36,076 bases of DNA from Prochloron sp. SulCav_FS08_3_32_3330 (GCA_020721205.1 DYNF01000041.1:1-36076); one strand, 5' to 3'. Shown: positions 17,924 through 26,938, counted from the stretch's first letter. A program made the numbers and translations. The notes: generated by a model from the letters alone, not told the origin.

Positions 17924-17989
17924 AAAAGTCGGGGATTTTTCCTAACTCTGTAGTTTTTTTCTAAGATATTAAGAAAATCCCCGACTTTT
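17924..17989. terminator. GTCGGGGATTT palindrome after the vWA gene
   Basis: AAAAGTCGGGGATTTT (17924-17939) pairs perfectly with AAAATCCCCGACTTTT (17974-17989), 16 bp around a 34-base loop, starting 6 bases after the stop. The same family recurs at 18855-18919 and as a half-site at 34631-34646. It is probably a dispersed repeat that also ends transcription. Confidence 0.65.
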
Positions 17990-18110
17990 GATGAAATTAG
18001 TTATTAGTTATTGAACATAAATATTGACTTTTAAATTAAAAGTTGATATTGATCAGATAAATAAATAACGAATAACAATTTAATTTTTAATAATTTAAAA
18101 GGATTATAAA

Positions 18111-18833
18111 ATGAGTATTTGTACGGTTTGTGGTTATGATAAAAACCCTGATGGATCAGAGTTTTGTGATGCTTGTGGGGCAGAATTGACTGTTTCTAGT
18201 GGAAATTCCAATCCACCAATCTATCAAGCACCTGTGAATCAATCTTTTTCGATCGAGCCGACGGTGGTGACAACACCGCCTCCAATGCAATCACAGCCCA
18301 CGATTCAGTCTTTTGCCCCTGAGCCAATACCGATCGCCCCTGAGCCAATGCCGATCGCCCCGCCTCCACCGATCGAGCCTGTAAATCAGTCTTTTACACC
18401 TCCAGCCCCCATTCCTCAAACTATTTCGAGTCCGCCTCCCGTCTTCAATTCCGAGGCTTTTTCAGAGTCTCATCGCCCGATTCCGATTCCCGTAGCTGAG
18501 GCAACAACGGCAAAATTAATCGCTAAACAACCGAATGCTCCGATTCCTGAGTTTCCTCTGGAAAGTAGTAATATTATTGGTATTTTTAATGAAGAGCCTG
18601 TAGAAATTGATTTAGAAGGGTTTTATGGCAATGAAACTGTTTCTAGTCAACACGCTGAAATTTATCAGGATAATGGTTTCTGGATGATTAAAGACCTCGG
18701 CTCTACCAATGGTATTTTTATTAAGCCTGTTGGTCAAAGTCGTTTTGGGGCAAGGGTTACAGTGCCAACTATTTTAAATTCTGGAGATGAAATTGCAATC
18801 GCAAAAATTCGTTTTCAGTTTCAATCTTTTTAA
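18111..18833 (+). CDS. Zinc-ribbon, Pro-rich linker, FHA domain protein
   Basis: This 240-residue protein starts with a zinc ribbon (C4, C7, C19, C22), continues with a long Pro-rich linker with repeated APEP/PIAP words (about 35-130), and ends in an FHA domain (about 145-240). FHA domains read phosphothreonine. Here the VSSQHAEI and DLGSTNGIFI motifs are present, but the Arg normally following the first Gly (IGR) is replaced (IIGIFNEEP), so phospho-binding may be weakened or altered. AAAGGA stands about 10 bases before the ATG. It is flanked on both sides by GTCGGGGATTT palindromes, as if it were its own transcription unit within the kinase-phosphatase set. Confidence 0.88.
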   Translation: MSICTVCGYDKNPDGSEFCDACGAELTVSSGNSNPPIYQAPVNQSFSIEPTVVTTPPPMQSQPTIQSFAPEPIPIAPEPMPIAPPPPIEPVNQSFTPPAPIPQTISSPPPVFNSEAFSESHRPIPIPVAEATTAKLIAKQPNAPIPEFPLESSNIIGIFNEEPVEIDLEGFYGNETVSSQHAEIYQDNGFWMIKDLGSTNGIFIKPVGQSRFGARVTVPTILNSGDEIAIAKIRFQFQSF

Positions 18834-18854
18834 AAGATTAAAGTTACAATCATC

Positions 18855-18919
18855 AAAAGTCGGGGATTTTTCTTAGTTTCTAATATTTTCCCATAATAGT
18901 TAGCAAATCCCCGACTTTT
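18855..18919. terminator. GTCGGGGATTT palindrome after the FHA gene
   Basis: AAAAGTCGGGGATTT (18855-18869) pairs perfectly with AAATCCCCGACTTTT (18905-18919), 15 bp. It is a second copy of the repeat at 17924-17989 with a diverged loop, in the same position relative to the gene end. Confidence 0.65.
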
Positions 18920-18983
18920 AATAATTAATCTTGGTTTATATAGTTAAATAATTAAACAATTAAACAATTAATATTTTTTACTA

Positions 18984-20891
18984 ATGAAAAATACAGAATC
19001 TCAATTAATTATTCAAGAAAAAGAGTGCTTAGAAATTGAAAATTTTACTCTTGAAATTGTGTCTTATTTAGGTTTATTAACCAGTGATGTTCATTATTTT
19101 AAAGTTAATTTTAAAAATAATGAGCATCAGGATCATAAATTTGGTTTATTAAGAGTTGGCTCAATTAATGGAAGTTTGAAAAGAGAATTAGAATTGAGAG
19201 AAATTCTCAAGGATTATCAAATGATTCCTCATATTTTAGCTCAAAATATTGAAAAATCTGTGATCATTAATCCGCCTTTTTTGGAAAATAAACAGGATAT
19301 TAATGAGTCTAAAACAGAACTTATTACAGAAGACTTACCAGAAAACTCAAATAAATTTGAGAAGATTGAAAATGAAATAACTTTAATTGAAGAAACAGAA
19401 GAAATTAAGCATGAATTAACTCTTGAAACAGAAAAGATAGAAGAAACTTTACTAGAAAATCAAGAAGATTTATTAGAAAATAATAATAATGAAATTATGG
19501 CAGAAATTAAAGTTGAGAATGGGGAAAAAACTGATTATTTAGAAGAAGAAACTTATCCAGAAGAAGATATTACAAATGATACATCCACCGAAAAATTACT
19601 TTTATTAACAGATTTTCCCGACGAAGAAACCAGTTTAGCTACTTGGTTAAAACAAGAACATTCCTCGGAAGAATATTTGGCAATAACCACTCAAATTTGT
19701 CAATTTTTCAACTATCTTTATCAAAAAGATTGGTGTTATATTAACTTAATTCCCGAATTGATTACGATTAGTAAACCTTTAAAATTTTATGATTTAACTA
19801 GCGCCTATTCTCTCAATATTTCCTTAACTTCTGGTTTAATCGGGTCTTATATTGCCCCAGAATTATCATCAAGTCAAGGGGTTAATGAATTAATGAGTAG
19901 TTATACAATCGGAACATTTCTTTATCAATGTTTTCATCAAAAATTACCTCTAATTGATCCAATAATGGGGATCGAAATTAATCCCATTCCTCGCCTTTAT
20001 CAAATGTTAAAAATTAGTCTTTCTCCCGTAGCAGAAGAAAGATTTACTTTAGCTCAATTTTTAAGTTTGTTAGTAGAAACTAGAAAGAGTTTTAATAATA
20101 TTAATATTAACTGGAATATTGCTAGTAAATCAACGGTGGGACTTTCTCCTTATCGTCTTCAAAATGAAGATAATTATGGCATCAGACAAGAACAATTTTG
20201 TAATTTACAAAATTTAATTATGGGGATTGTTGCTGATGGTATGGGGGGTATGGCAAAGGGAGAAATAGCCAGTAAAATTGCAGTAGAAACTGCTTTAAAA
20301 GAGCCAATTCCTGATAATTTAATTAAAGATGAAGACTGGAATAATTGGTTAATTAATTTAGTCGAAAAAGCGAATCAAAATATTACGAAAAATGTGCAAA
20401 ATGGTGGCACAACTTTAAGTTTAGTTTTAGGAATTAATGATAAATTAATGATCGCTCATGTGGGGGATAGTCGCATTTATTTATTAAGAGAAAATGAGCT
20501 TAAACAATTGAGTGAAGATCATTCTTATGTGGCTATTTTAGTGGCAAGTGGACAAATTACCCAAGAAGAAAGTTTAAGCCATCCCGATCGCAATATTTTA
20601 ACTAAATCTTTGGGGACAAAAAACCGTTTAAGTCAGGGGTATGTCCAAAATTTAACTCGCACGATTGAGAATTTATTTTTAACATTAAAAAATGATGATA
20701 TTCTATTACTTTGTTCCGATGGAGTATGGGATTTAATTCCTAACAATGAATTTATAGAAATCTTTAATAACTGTGAAAATTTACAAGGAGGTGTAGATGA
20801 AACAATCAATAAAATTATTGAAAGGGGGGCGGGAGATAATGCTACACTTGTAGCGTTAAAATGTCAAATTTTATCGAATAAAAATCTTTAA
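18984..20891 (+). CDS. Pseudokinase-PP2C phosphatase fusion
   Basis: This 635-residue protein ends in a PP2C-type metal-dependent Ser/Thr phosphatase (about 380-635) with all metal and phosphate motifs: QNED (D396), DGMGG (418-422), GGTT, HVGDSR, CSDG (D579) and GAGDN (D618). In front is a degenerate kinase C-lobe (about 215-370): a catalytic-loop position reads CYINLIPE instead of HRDLKPEN, the DFG position reads YDLTS, but an APE motif (IAPEL) remains, so it cannot be an active kinase. Residues 100-215 are a Glu-rich, low-complexity linker. It should remove phosphate from targets of the neighbouring kinase, with the pseudokinase giving control or docking. No membrane segment or clear ribosome site is seen. 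Confidence 0.88.
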   Translation: MKNTESQLIIQEKECLEIENFTLEIVSYLGLLTSDVHYFKVNFKNNEHQDHKFGLLRVGSINGSLKRELELREILKDYQMIPHILAQNIEKSVIINPPFLENKQDINESKTELITEDLPENSNKFEKIENEITLIEETEEIKHELTLETEKIEETLLENQEDLLENNNNEIMAEIKVENGEKTDYLEEETYPEEDITNDTSTEKLLLLTDFPDEETSLATWLKQEHSSEEYLAITTQICQFFNYLYQKDWCYINLIPELITISKPLKFYDLTSAYSLNISLTSGLIGSYIAPELSSSQGVNELMSSYTIGTFLYQCFHQKLPLIDPIMGIEINPIPRLYQMLKISLSPVAEERFTLAQFLSLLVETRKSFNNININWNIASKSTVGLSPYRLQNEDNYGIRQEQFCNLQNLIMGIVADGMGGMAKGEIASKIAVETALKEPIPDNLIKDEDWNNWLINLVEKANQNITKNVQNGGTTLSLVLGINDKLMIAHVGDSRIYLLRENELKQLSEDHSYVAILVASGQITQEESLSHPDRNILTKSLGTKNRLSQGYVQNLTRTIENLFLTLKNDDILLLCSDGVWDLIPNNEFIEIFNNCENLQGGVDETINKIIERGAGDNATLVALKCQILSNKNL

Positions 20892-20901
20892 ATTAAAATA
20901 A

Positions 20902-21088
20902 GTTCGTTGTAGAGGCTCTAGCACTCAGGGCGTTTTCATTCTTTTTTTGACCACAGGTTAAAACCTGTTGCTACCCAAACAAAACCCGTCTTTACGGGTT
21001 ATATGATTAAATATTAACTAATATTAAAAAAATCAACCTGCGTAGGCAGGTTTTGCTTATGTAGCAAGGGGTTTTAACCCCTTGCTAC
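20902..21088. repeat. Cluster of hairpin repeats between phosphatase and kinase genes
   Basis: A degenerate relative of the GCGCTTTAGCGC repeat (20902-20928) is followed by AACCCGT/ACGGGTT (20983-21000), AACCTGC/GCAGGTT (21035-21052) and a perfect 13-bp palindrome GTAGCAAGGGGTT/AACCCCTTGCTAC (21061-21088). The last stands 28 bases before the kinase ATG. They fill nearly the whole gap and probably limit read-through or structure the kinase leader. Confidence 0.65.
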
Positions 21089-21115
21089 CCTCAAAAAAAA
21101 AAAGGAATTTTAATT

Positions 21116-24019
21116 ATGATTAATCAACTATTAAAAAGTCGTTATCAAATTATTAATAAATTAAGTGAAAAGGGCGGTTTTGGTATTACCTATATTGCCC
21201 AAGATTTACAAACAAAAATTGATTGTGTTGTTAAAGAATTACGATTTCAATATAATGATCATGATAAAGCCAAAGAATTATTTGAAAGAGAAGCAAAATC
21301 TTTACAAATATTAGGTATTCATGATCAAATTCCCACATTTATAGATTATTTTCATGAAAATCAACAATTTTATTTAGTACAAGAATTTATTGATGGTTTT
21401 CCCCTAACTGATGAACTGGATCAGGGTAATATTTTTAATGAAAATCAAGTCATTCAATTATTACAAAATATTTTAGAACCGTTAACATTTGTACATCAAA
21501 AACAAATCATTCATCGGGATCTTAAACCGGATAATTTAATCAGAAGAAAAAAAGACAATAAAATAGTTTTAATTGACTTTGGGGCGGTGAAAAAAATTGC
21601 CACTCAAATGGGTTTTCACCCCGCTACTCAAATCTACACGAAAGGTTATGCTCCCAGTGAACAATACATCGGAAATCCTCAATATAGTAGCGATATTTAT
21701 GCTTTAGGTGTCATTGCTATTCAAGCATTAACTGGTGTGCCAAAGATTGATTCTATCATAGATGAAAATACGAATCAAATTATCTGGAAAAATCAAGTTA
21801 AGATCAGTCAAGAATTAGCTAATATTTTAGATAAAATGATCCAAGATAATTGGCAAAATCGTTATCAAAATGCTAATGAAGTTTTACAAGTATTAAAACC
21901 TTTAATTTCTCCCCCCGTTGAATGTCCCGCTTGTTTAGCAGAAAATCCTCCTAATTCTGCTTATTGTTTAATCTGTGGTTATACTTTATCTATTCCTAAT
22001 CCTTCCCCCATATCAACTCATCATTTAAAACCTAATACTTTATTAAAACAAGGCACTTATAAAATAGAAAAAACTTTAGGAGAAGGAGGTTTTGGGATTA
22101 CTTATCAAGGAATTTATACCCCTAATAATGCTGTAATTGCGATTAAAGAATTATTCCCCGAAAAATCAGCAAGACAAGGTAATTCTATAATGTGGGCTAA
22201 CTCTATTTCTCCTCAAGAAAAACAACAACAAATTTATAAATTTAAACTAGAAGCTTCTAATCAACAAAAGTGTAATCATCCTAATATTCCGAAAGTTTAT
22301 GATTGGTTTGATGAAAATAATACTGTTTATATTGTGATGGAATTTATTACGGGTAAATCTCTTTTTCAAATTCTACAAACGGAAGGAATTTTAGCAGAAG
22401 AACGGGTTAAAAAATATTCTATTCAAGTTACTGAAGCTTTAATAATAATCCATAAAAATAATTTTTTACATCGAGATATTAAACCGGATAATATTATTAT
22501 TAATCACCAAGATCAAGCGGTTTTAATTGATTTTGGAGCGGCAAAAGAATTTATAGCTGGACAAACTCGTTTAATGACACAAATTTTAACCAAAGGTTAC
22601 GCACCTTTAGAACAATATAGTGAGAAAAGTAAGCGTTTTCCAGCCACAGATATTTATGCTTTATGTGCTTCTATGTATGAGTTATTAACGGGGGAATTAC
22701 CCGCCGAAGCTACGGATAGAATGCAAGGATTATTACAAGGATCTGATACTTTAATTCCACCTCGACAAATTAACCCGAAAATTAGTCCTTTCATGGAAAA
22801 AGTTATCCTCATAGGCATGAAAATTAATGTTAGTGAAAGATGGCAAACTGCGAAAAAATTAAATCAGACTTTAAGAGATAGAAGGATTATTGATCCTGCT
22901 CATGAAAAAGCGAGAGAATATGTTAAAAATAATCAATTAGTGGAGGCGATTCAAGCTTATGAAAGTTGTATAATTAATGATCCTAATAATGGCGAAATTG
23001 CTTTAGAATTAGCTTTAGTACAAATTCATCTTAATCATAATAAAGCCGAAATTTATGCCGAAAAAGCGATTGATCTTAATCCTCAAGATGGACGAGGTTA
23101 TGGTGTTTTAGGATTAGTAAAATGTCGTCAAGAAAAATGGCAAGAAGCGGTTACTTTTTTAGAAAAAGCGGTTAGTTTATCCCCTCAAGAAGTGTGGATT
23201 AATGCTAATTTTGCTTGGGCATTAGGTAAAATTAATAATTGGCAAAAAGCAGAAACTATTATTGATAAAACATTACAAATTGATCAGAATTGTACTTTTG
23301 CATTAGGAGTAAAATCATGGATTGCGGTGAATCAAAAACAATGGCAAATTGCGGTAGGATCAGCGACTAAAACAATTTTACTTTGTCAACAAAATCCATT
23401 AAATGATCATCAAGAAATTCAAAAATGGGTTTATCCTCATCTTGTTTTTGCTTTTGATCAATCTCCAAAAATTAATCAAAATACTCAAAATATTGAACAA
23501 AAACGCTTAGAAGAATTTATTAAATATTTTCCTCAAGAACCTTTTGCTTGGGGTTTTAAAGCTTGGAAACAGGCAAAAGAAGGTTTATATAATGAAGCTG
23601 TTACCTGTTTTAATCAGATAATTAATCAACCTAATATTGATGATTGGATCTTAATTAATTATGGTATAATACAGGAATATCTTAATAATATTCAAGGGGC
23701 AATTTCTCTTTATGAAAAAGTTAATCAAAATGCTTTTAGTTTATTTCGTTTAGGTACTTTATCCGGGAGGTTAGGACAATGGCAAAATGCTAAAAATTAT
23801 TTAGAAAAAGCAATCAAATTACAACCAAATTATGCAGAAGCTTGTCATAATTTAGGTTGGGTTTTATTGAATATTAAAACATCTGATGGTACAATTGAAT
23901 ATCATCAAGATTTATGGACAAATTATCGTCAAGCTGTGGATTTTTATAGTCAAAAAAATCAAATAAATTTTGTGCAAAATATTAAACAAAGTTTTCAATC
24001 AGCAGGTTTGACAATTTAA
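21116..24019 (+). CDS. Double Ser/Thr protein kinase with zinc ribbon and TPRs
   Basis: This 967-residue protein holds two complete Hanks-type kinase domains. The first (about 10-262) has KGGFGITY, K40, HRDLKPDN (D135) and DFG (D154); the second (about 312-580) has GEGGFGITY, K344, HRDIKPDN (D454) and DFG (D472). Between them is a zinc ribbon (C270, C273, C284, C287). About 350 residues of TPR-like helices follow (from 600). All catalytic residues are present in both, so both should phosphorylate Ser/Thr. No membrane segment is seen, so it acts in the cytoplasm. The PP2C gene upstream and FHA genes on both sides make a writer-eraser-reader set. The preceding AAAAAAAGGA gives a ribosome site about 8 bases from the ATG. 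Confidence 0.93.
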   Translation: MINQLLKSRYQIINKLSEKGGFGITYIAQDLQTKIDCVVKELRFQYNDHDKAKELFEREAKSLQILGIHDQIPTFIDYFHENQQFYLVQEFIDGFPLTDELDQGNIFNENQVIQLLQNILEPLTFVHQKQIIHRDLKPDNLIRRKKDNKIVLIDFGAVKKIATQMGFHPATQIYTKGYAPSEQYIGNPQYSSDIYALGVIAIQALTGVPKIDSIIDENTNQIIWKNQVKISQELANILDKMIQDNWQNRYQNANEVLQVLKPLISPPVECPACLAENPPNSAYCLICGYTLSIPNPSPISTHHLKPNTLLKQGTYKIEKTLGEGGFGITYQGIYTPNNAVIAIKELFPEKSARQGNSIMWANSISPQEKQQQIYKFKLEASNQQKCNHPNIPKVYDWFDENNTVYIVMEFITGKSLFQILQTEGILAEERVKKYSIQVTEALIIIHKNNFLHRDIKPDNIIINHQDQAVLIDFGAAKEFIAGQTRLMTQILTKGYAPLEQYSEKSKRFPATDIYALCASMYELLTGELPAEATDRMQGLLQGSDTLIPPRQINPKISPFMEKVILIGMKINVSERWQTAKKLNQTLRDRRIIDPAHEKAREYVKNNQLVEAIQAYESCIINDPNNGEIALELALVQIHLNHNKAEIYAEKAIDLNPQDGRGYGVLGLVKCRQEKWQEAVTFLEKAVSLSPQEVWINANFAWALGKINNWQKAETIIDKTLQIDQNCTFALGVKSWIAVNQKQWQIAVGSATKTILLCQQNPLNDHQEIQKWVYPHLVFAFDQSPKINQNTQNIEQKRLEEFIKYFPQEPFAWGFKAWKQAKEGLYNEAVTCFNQIINQPNIDDWILINYGIIQEYLNNIQGAISLYEKVNQNAFSLFRLGTLSGRLGQWQNAKNYLEKAIKLQPNYAEACHNLGWVLLNIKTSDGTIEYHQDLWTNYRQAVDFYSQKNQINFVQNIKQSFQSAGLTI

Positions 24020-24167
24020 TTTACAGAAATAAATAGTTTTTTTGTACTATTAATTAAGTCATCATCAGTCAAAATCTGGTAAAATAAAATTGCTGAATTT
24101 GATTAAAACGAAAAAACATTGATATTCTTATTTAAAGAATCTTTAGAATAATTAAGGAAATAAAAAA

Positions 24168-24992
24168 ATGATTAGTTGTCCGAATTGTCAACATCAAAAT
24201 CCTGATGGTGCTACCCAGTGTGAAGCCTGTTACACCCCTTTACCTGTGGAAAGTAGTTGTCCTAACTGTGGCGCACCGATTCAAAGTAATGCTACTTTTT
24301 GCGGTCAATGTGGCTTTAATATACCCGGTGCTGATCTTGGAGAATCTACTCCTGTAGAGCCTGATTCTAATGCCATTCCGCCCACGATCGCCTTGAGAGA
24401 ACCTGAGCCTGTGGTTGCCTATACGCCCCCCGTAGAAATCGAAGCAGAGCCTGAGCCTGTGATTGCCTATACACCCCCCGTAGAAATCGAAGCAGAGCCT
24501 GTGGTTGCCTATACACCCCCCGTAGAAATCGAAGCAGAACCTGAGCCTGTGGTTGCCTATACGCCCCCGGTAATGCCTTCACCGATTCCTGAACCTGAGC
24601 CGATCACTTTAGCGGAAATAAATCAGCCTCCAGTGGCGACTGGAGGGGCAACTAGGCTACAAATACAAACGGCGAGTTTATTTCATGTCCAAACAGGCAC
24701 AAAACTTGAACTTCAACAAAATTTATCCGTTATTCATATTGGCAAACCGAATGAGCAAATTCCCCCAGATATAGATGTTTCAGGCTTTCCTAACTCGGAA
24801 ATTGTGTCGAGAGTTCATTCTGACATTAGAGTCGAAGGAGATTCCTTCTTTATTGAGGATGTGGGTAGCTCTAACGGTACTTATGTCAATCACACACCTT
24901 TATTAGAAGGGAATCGTCATCGTTTACGTCCGGGCGATCGCATCGCTTTAGGCAAAGGAGATAAAATGACCTTTATTTTCCAAATGTCTTAA
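24168..24992 (+). CDS. Double zinc-ribbon, EPxxAYTPP-repeat, FHA protein
   Basis: This 274-residue protein begins with two zinc ribbons (C4/C7/C18/C21 and C31/C34/C45/C48), then four repeats built on AYTPPV-EIEAEPEPV (about 80-140), then an FHA domain (about 185-274). The FHA part keeps SRVH and DVGSSNGTYVN, but the first motif reads IHIGKPNE, with Lys where Arg normally contacts phosphate. The downstream paralogue at 25082 has the same substitution, so this is a stable family feature rather than a recent loss. It is probably a reader of phosphothreonine made by the kinase just upstream. AAGGAAA lies about 10 bases before the ATG. Confidence 0.9.
   Translation: MISCPNCQHQNPDGATQCEACYTPLPVESSCPNCGAPIQSNATFCGQCGFNIPGADLGESTPVEPDSNAIPPTIALREPEPVVAYTPPVEIEAEPEPVIAYTPPVEIEAEPVVAYTPPVEIEAEPEPVVAYTPPVMPSPIPEPEPITLAEINQPPVATGGATRLQIQTASLFHVQTGTKLELQQNLSVIHIGKPNEQIPPDIDVSGFPNSEIVSRVHSDIRVEGDSFFIEDVGSSNGTYVNHTPLLEGNRHRLRPGDRIALGKGDKMTFIFQMS
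24400..24575 (+). repeat. In-frame coding repeats, 42/48-bp units
   Basis: GCCTATAC-CCCCCCGTAGAA units repeat four times inside the FHA gene with spacings of 48, 42 and 48 bases, the difference being one Glu-Pro pair. Near-identity at DNA level shows recent expansion, so unit number probably varies between strains. Confidence 0.8.
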
Positions 24993-25000
24993 TCCACAGA

Positions 25001-25028
25001 AAACTAGGTTTCCTTAGAAACCTAGTTT
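25001..25028. terminator. Hairpin between tandem FHA genes
   Basis: AAACTAGGTTTC (25001-25012) pairs perfectly with GAAACCTAGTTT (25017-25028), 12 bp with a 4-base loop, 9 bases after the first FHA stop. A weak T tract follows. It probably ends or trims the upstream transcript. Confidence 0.6.
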
Positions 25029-25081
25029 AAAAATTTGATTTGAGCCAACAATCATTTTCAATTAAACAAAATTTTAAAATC

Positions 25082-25648
25082 ATGATAAATTGTCCTGTTT
25101 GTGAGCATCAAAATCCTGATAATGCTACTCATTGCGAAGCTTGTTTGACTCCTCTGTCCCTAGCTCCGGTGATTAGTGCTAATTGTCCTCAATGTGGCAC
25201 TCCAACTCCCCCAGAGGGAACTTTTTGTAGTCAATGCGGATTTCCTCTTAAAACAGAGGAAAACAAGAATATTCCTCAAGAAACAAAAGAAATTAACCAG
25301 AAAATAACTCCGTTACCAATACAAACAGTGAGCTTATTTCATGAGCAAACTAGCACAAAACTTGAAATTAACCCTGATTTATTAATAATTCATATCGGAA
25401 AACCAAATGAGCATATCCCCCCGGATATAGATGTTTCAGCTTTTCCTAACTCAGAAATTGTTTCTAGGAGCCATGCTGATCTGAAAATAGAAGGAGAATC
25501 TTATTTGATTGAAGATGTCGGTAGTGCCAATGGCACTTATATCAATAATCTACCCTTATCAAAAGGGGATCGTCATCTTTTGCGATCGGGCGATCGCATC
25601 GCTTTAGGAAAAGATAATAAAATGACCTTTATTTTTCAAATGTCTTAA
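25082..25648 (+). CDS. Double zinc-ribbon FHA protein, paralogue of the upstream gene
   Basis: This protein of 188 residues is a shorter duplicate of the preceding gene. It has two zinc ribbons (C4/C7/C18/C21, C35/C38/C49/C52), a short linker in place of the Pro-rich repeats, and an FHA domain with HIGKPNE, SRSH and DVGSANGTYIN. I choose ATG 25082 because it aligns exactly with the paralogue start (MI-x-CP-x-C); the frame stays open to a TTG at 25040, which is less likely. No strong ribosome site is seen. The two proteins may compete for the same phosphorylated partner or bind different ones through the different linkers. Confidence 0.85.
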   Translation: MINCPVCEHQNPDNATHCEACLTPLSLAPVISANCPQCGTPTPPEGTFCSQCGFPLKTEENKNIPQETKEINQKITPLPIQTVSLFHEQTSTKLEINPDLLIIHIGKPNEHIPPDIDVSAFPNSEIVSRSHADLKIEGESYLIEDVGSANGTYINNLPLSKGDRHLLRSGDRIALGKDNKMTFIFQMS

Positions 25649-25747
25649 TTTTACTACTTTTATTGTGCGAATCCCCCCCGCCTAAAACTTTTTCAATTGT
25701 TATAATAAAAAATAATTAATCATAAATTAAATCATAAATTATAAATA

Positions 25748-26938
25748 ATGCGGATCGGTTCTTTATTTGGTATTCCTTTTTATCTTGACTCTAGTTGGTT
25801 TATTATCTTAGCATTGGTCACTATTTTCAATGCCAATAGTTATAATCAAACTGGAATTTTTGGATGGCTTATCGGTTTAATTACAGCTATTCTCTTGTTT
25901 TCATCTGTTTTATTTCATGAATTAGGACATAGTTTAGTCGCTCAATCTCAGGGAATTAAAGTTAATTCAATCACACTTTTTCTTTTTGGAGGAGTAGCGG
26001 CGATGGAAAAAGAATCTTCTACCCCCAGTAAAGCGATTCAAGTAGCGATCGCCGGACCCGCCGTAAGTTTTATTTTATGTGGAATTTTTTGGTTATTAAC
26101 TAACTTATTATCCGTAGATAATTTACTAGGAAATATTTGTTTAGAAGTAGCAAGAGTTAATTTAATCTTAGGAATATTTAACTTAATTCCGGGCTTACCT
26201 TTAGATGGAGGACAAGTATTAAAAGCCATGATTTGGAAAATAACAAATGATCGTTTTAAAGGAATGCAATATGCCGCAATTAGTGGTAAAGTTTTAGGTT
26301 GGTTTGGTATTGCCATAGCTTGTCTTTTCACCTTTTTAACAGGAGATTTAAGTAATCTTTGGTTAGGATTGATTGGTTGGTTTATTTTACGCAATGCTAC
26401 CATTTATGAACAGGTATCTATTTTGCAAAAAATCTTAGCAACTTTAACCGCTCAAGATGTAATGATGAGGAAATTTAAAGTATTAAATGGACATTCAACA
26501 ATTCATAATTTTACAGAAGAATATATTTTAAGTAATATGGCTTTTCCTACCCCTTATTATGTCGCTTCTGAAGGGCGTTATCGGGGTTTATTAAGAATAA
26601 ATGATTTACAAACGATTGAAAGAAGTCAATGGGAAAATTTAACCTTAAATGACATAGTTCATCCTTTAGATGCCATTCCCTCAGTAACAGAAACTACCCC
26701 CTTATTTAAAGTCATTTTAAACCTAGAAGAAATGAAAGAACCATTTATTACAGTTTTATCTCCAGCCGGAGCAGTTTCAGGAACGATTGATCGCTCAGAT
26801 ATTGTAAAAATTGTAGCTCAAAAACAAAATTTATTAATTCCTGATCTGGAAATACAAAGAGTAAAACAAGAACATATTTATCCTCAAGGATTACAATTAA
26901 ATATTATTGCTAAAATGCTTCAATCCATGGATACTTAA
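25748..26938 (+). CDS. Site-2 protease family (M50) metalloprotease with CBS domains
   Basis: This 396-residue membrane protein cuts substrates within the membrane. It has the zinc motif FHELGH (H57, E58, H61) in a transmembrane helix, the second metal ligand in GLPLDGGQ (D153), and about five to six hydrophobic helices in the first 220 residues. The C-terminal 160 residues (from TAQDVMMRKF) form a CBS-like pair on the cytoplasmic side, the layout of S2P homologues that sense nucleotides. The start ATG gives MRIGSLFGIPFYLDSSW, the typical N-terminus of this subgroup. It lies 99 bases after the FHA gene and could release a membrane-anchored regulator, but no substrate is evident nearby. Confidence 0.93.
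   Translation: MRIGSLFGIPFYLDSSWFIILALVTIFNANSYNQTGIFGWLIGLITAILLFSSVLFHELGHSLVAQSQGIKVNSITLFLFGGVAAMEKESSTPSKAIQVAIAGPAVSFILCGIFWLLTNLLSVDNLLGNICLEVARVNLILGIFNLIPGLPLDGGQVLKAMIWKITNDRFKGMQYAAISGKVLGWFGIAIACLFTFLTGDLSNLWLGLIGWFILRNATIYEQVSILQKILATLTAQDVMMRKFKVLNGHSTIHNFTEEYILSNMAFPTPYYVASEGRYRGLLRINDLQTIERSQWENLTLNDIVHPLDAIPSVTETTPLFKVILNLEEMKEPFITVLSPAGAVSGTIDRSDIVKIVAQKQNLLIPDLEIQRVKQEHIYPQGLQLNIIAKMLQSMDT

Noticed and set aside
24367-24582. Minus-strand open frame with repeated FLRGVYRQPQA
   Set aside because: It is the reverse reading of the in-frame Pro/Glu repeats of the FHA gene.
26038-26403. 121-codon minus-strand frame inside the M50 protease gene
   Set aside because: It is antisense to the well-conserved membrane domain and shows no known family.
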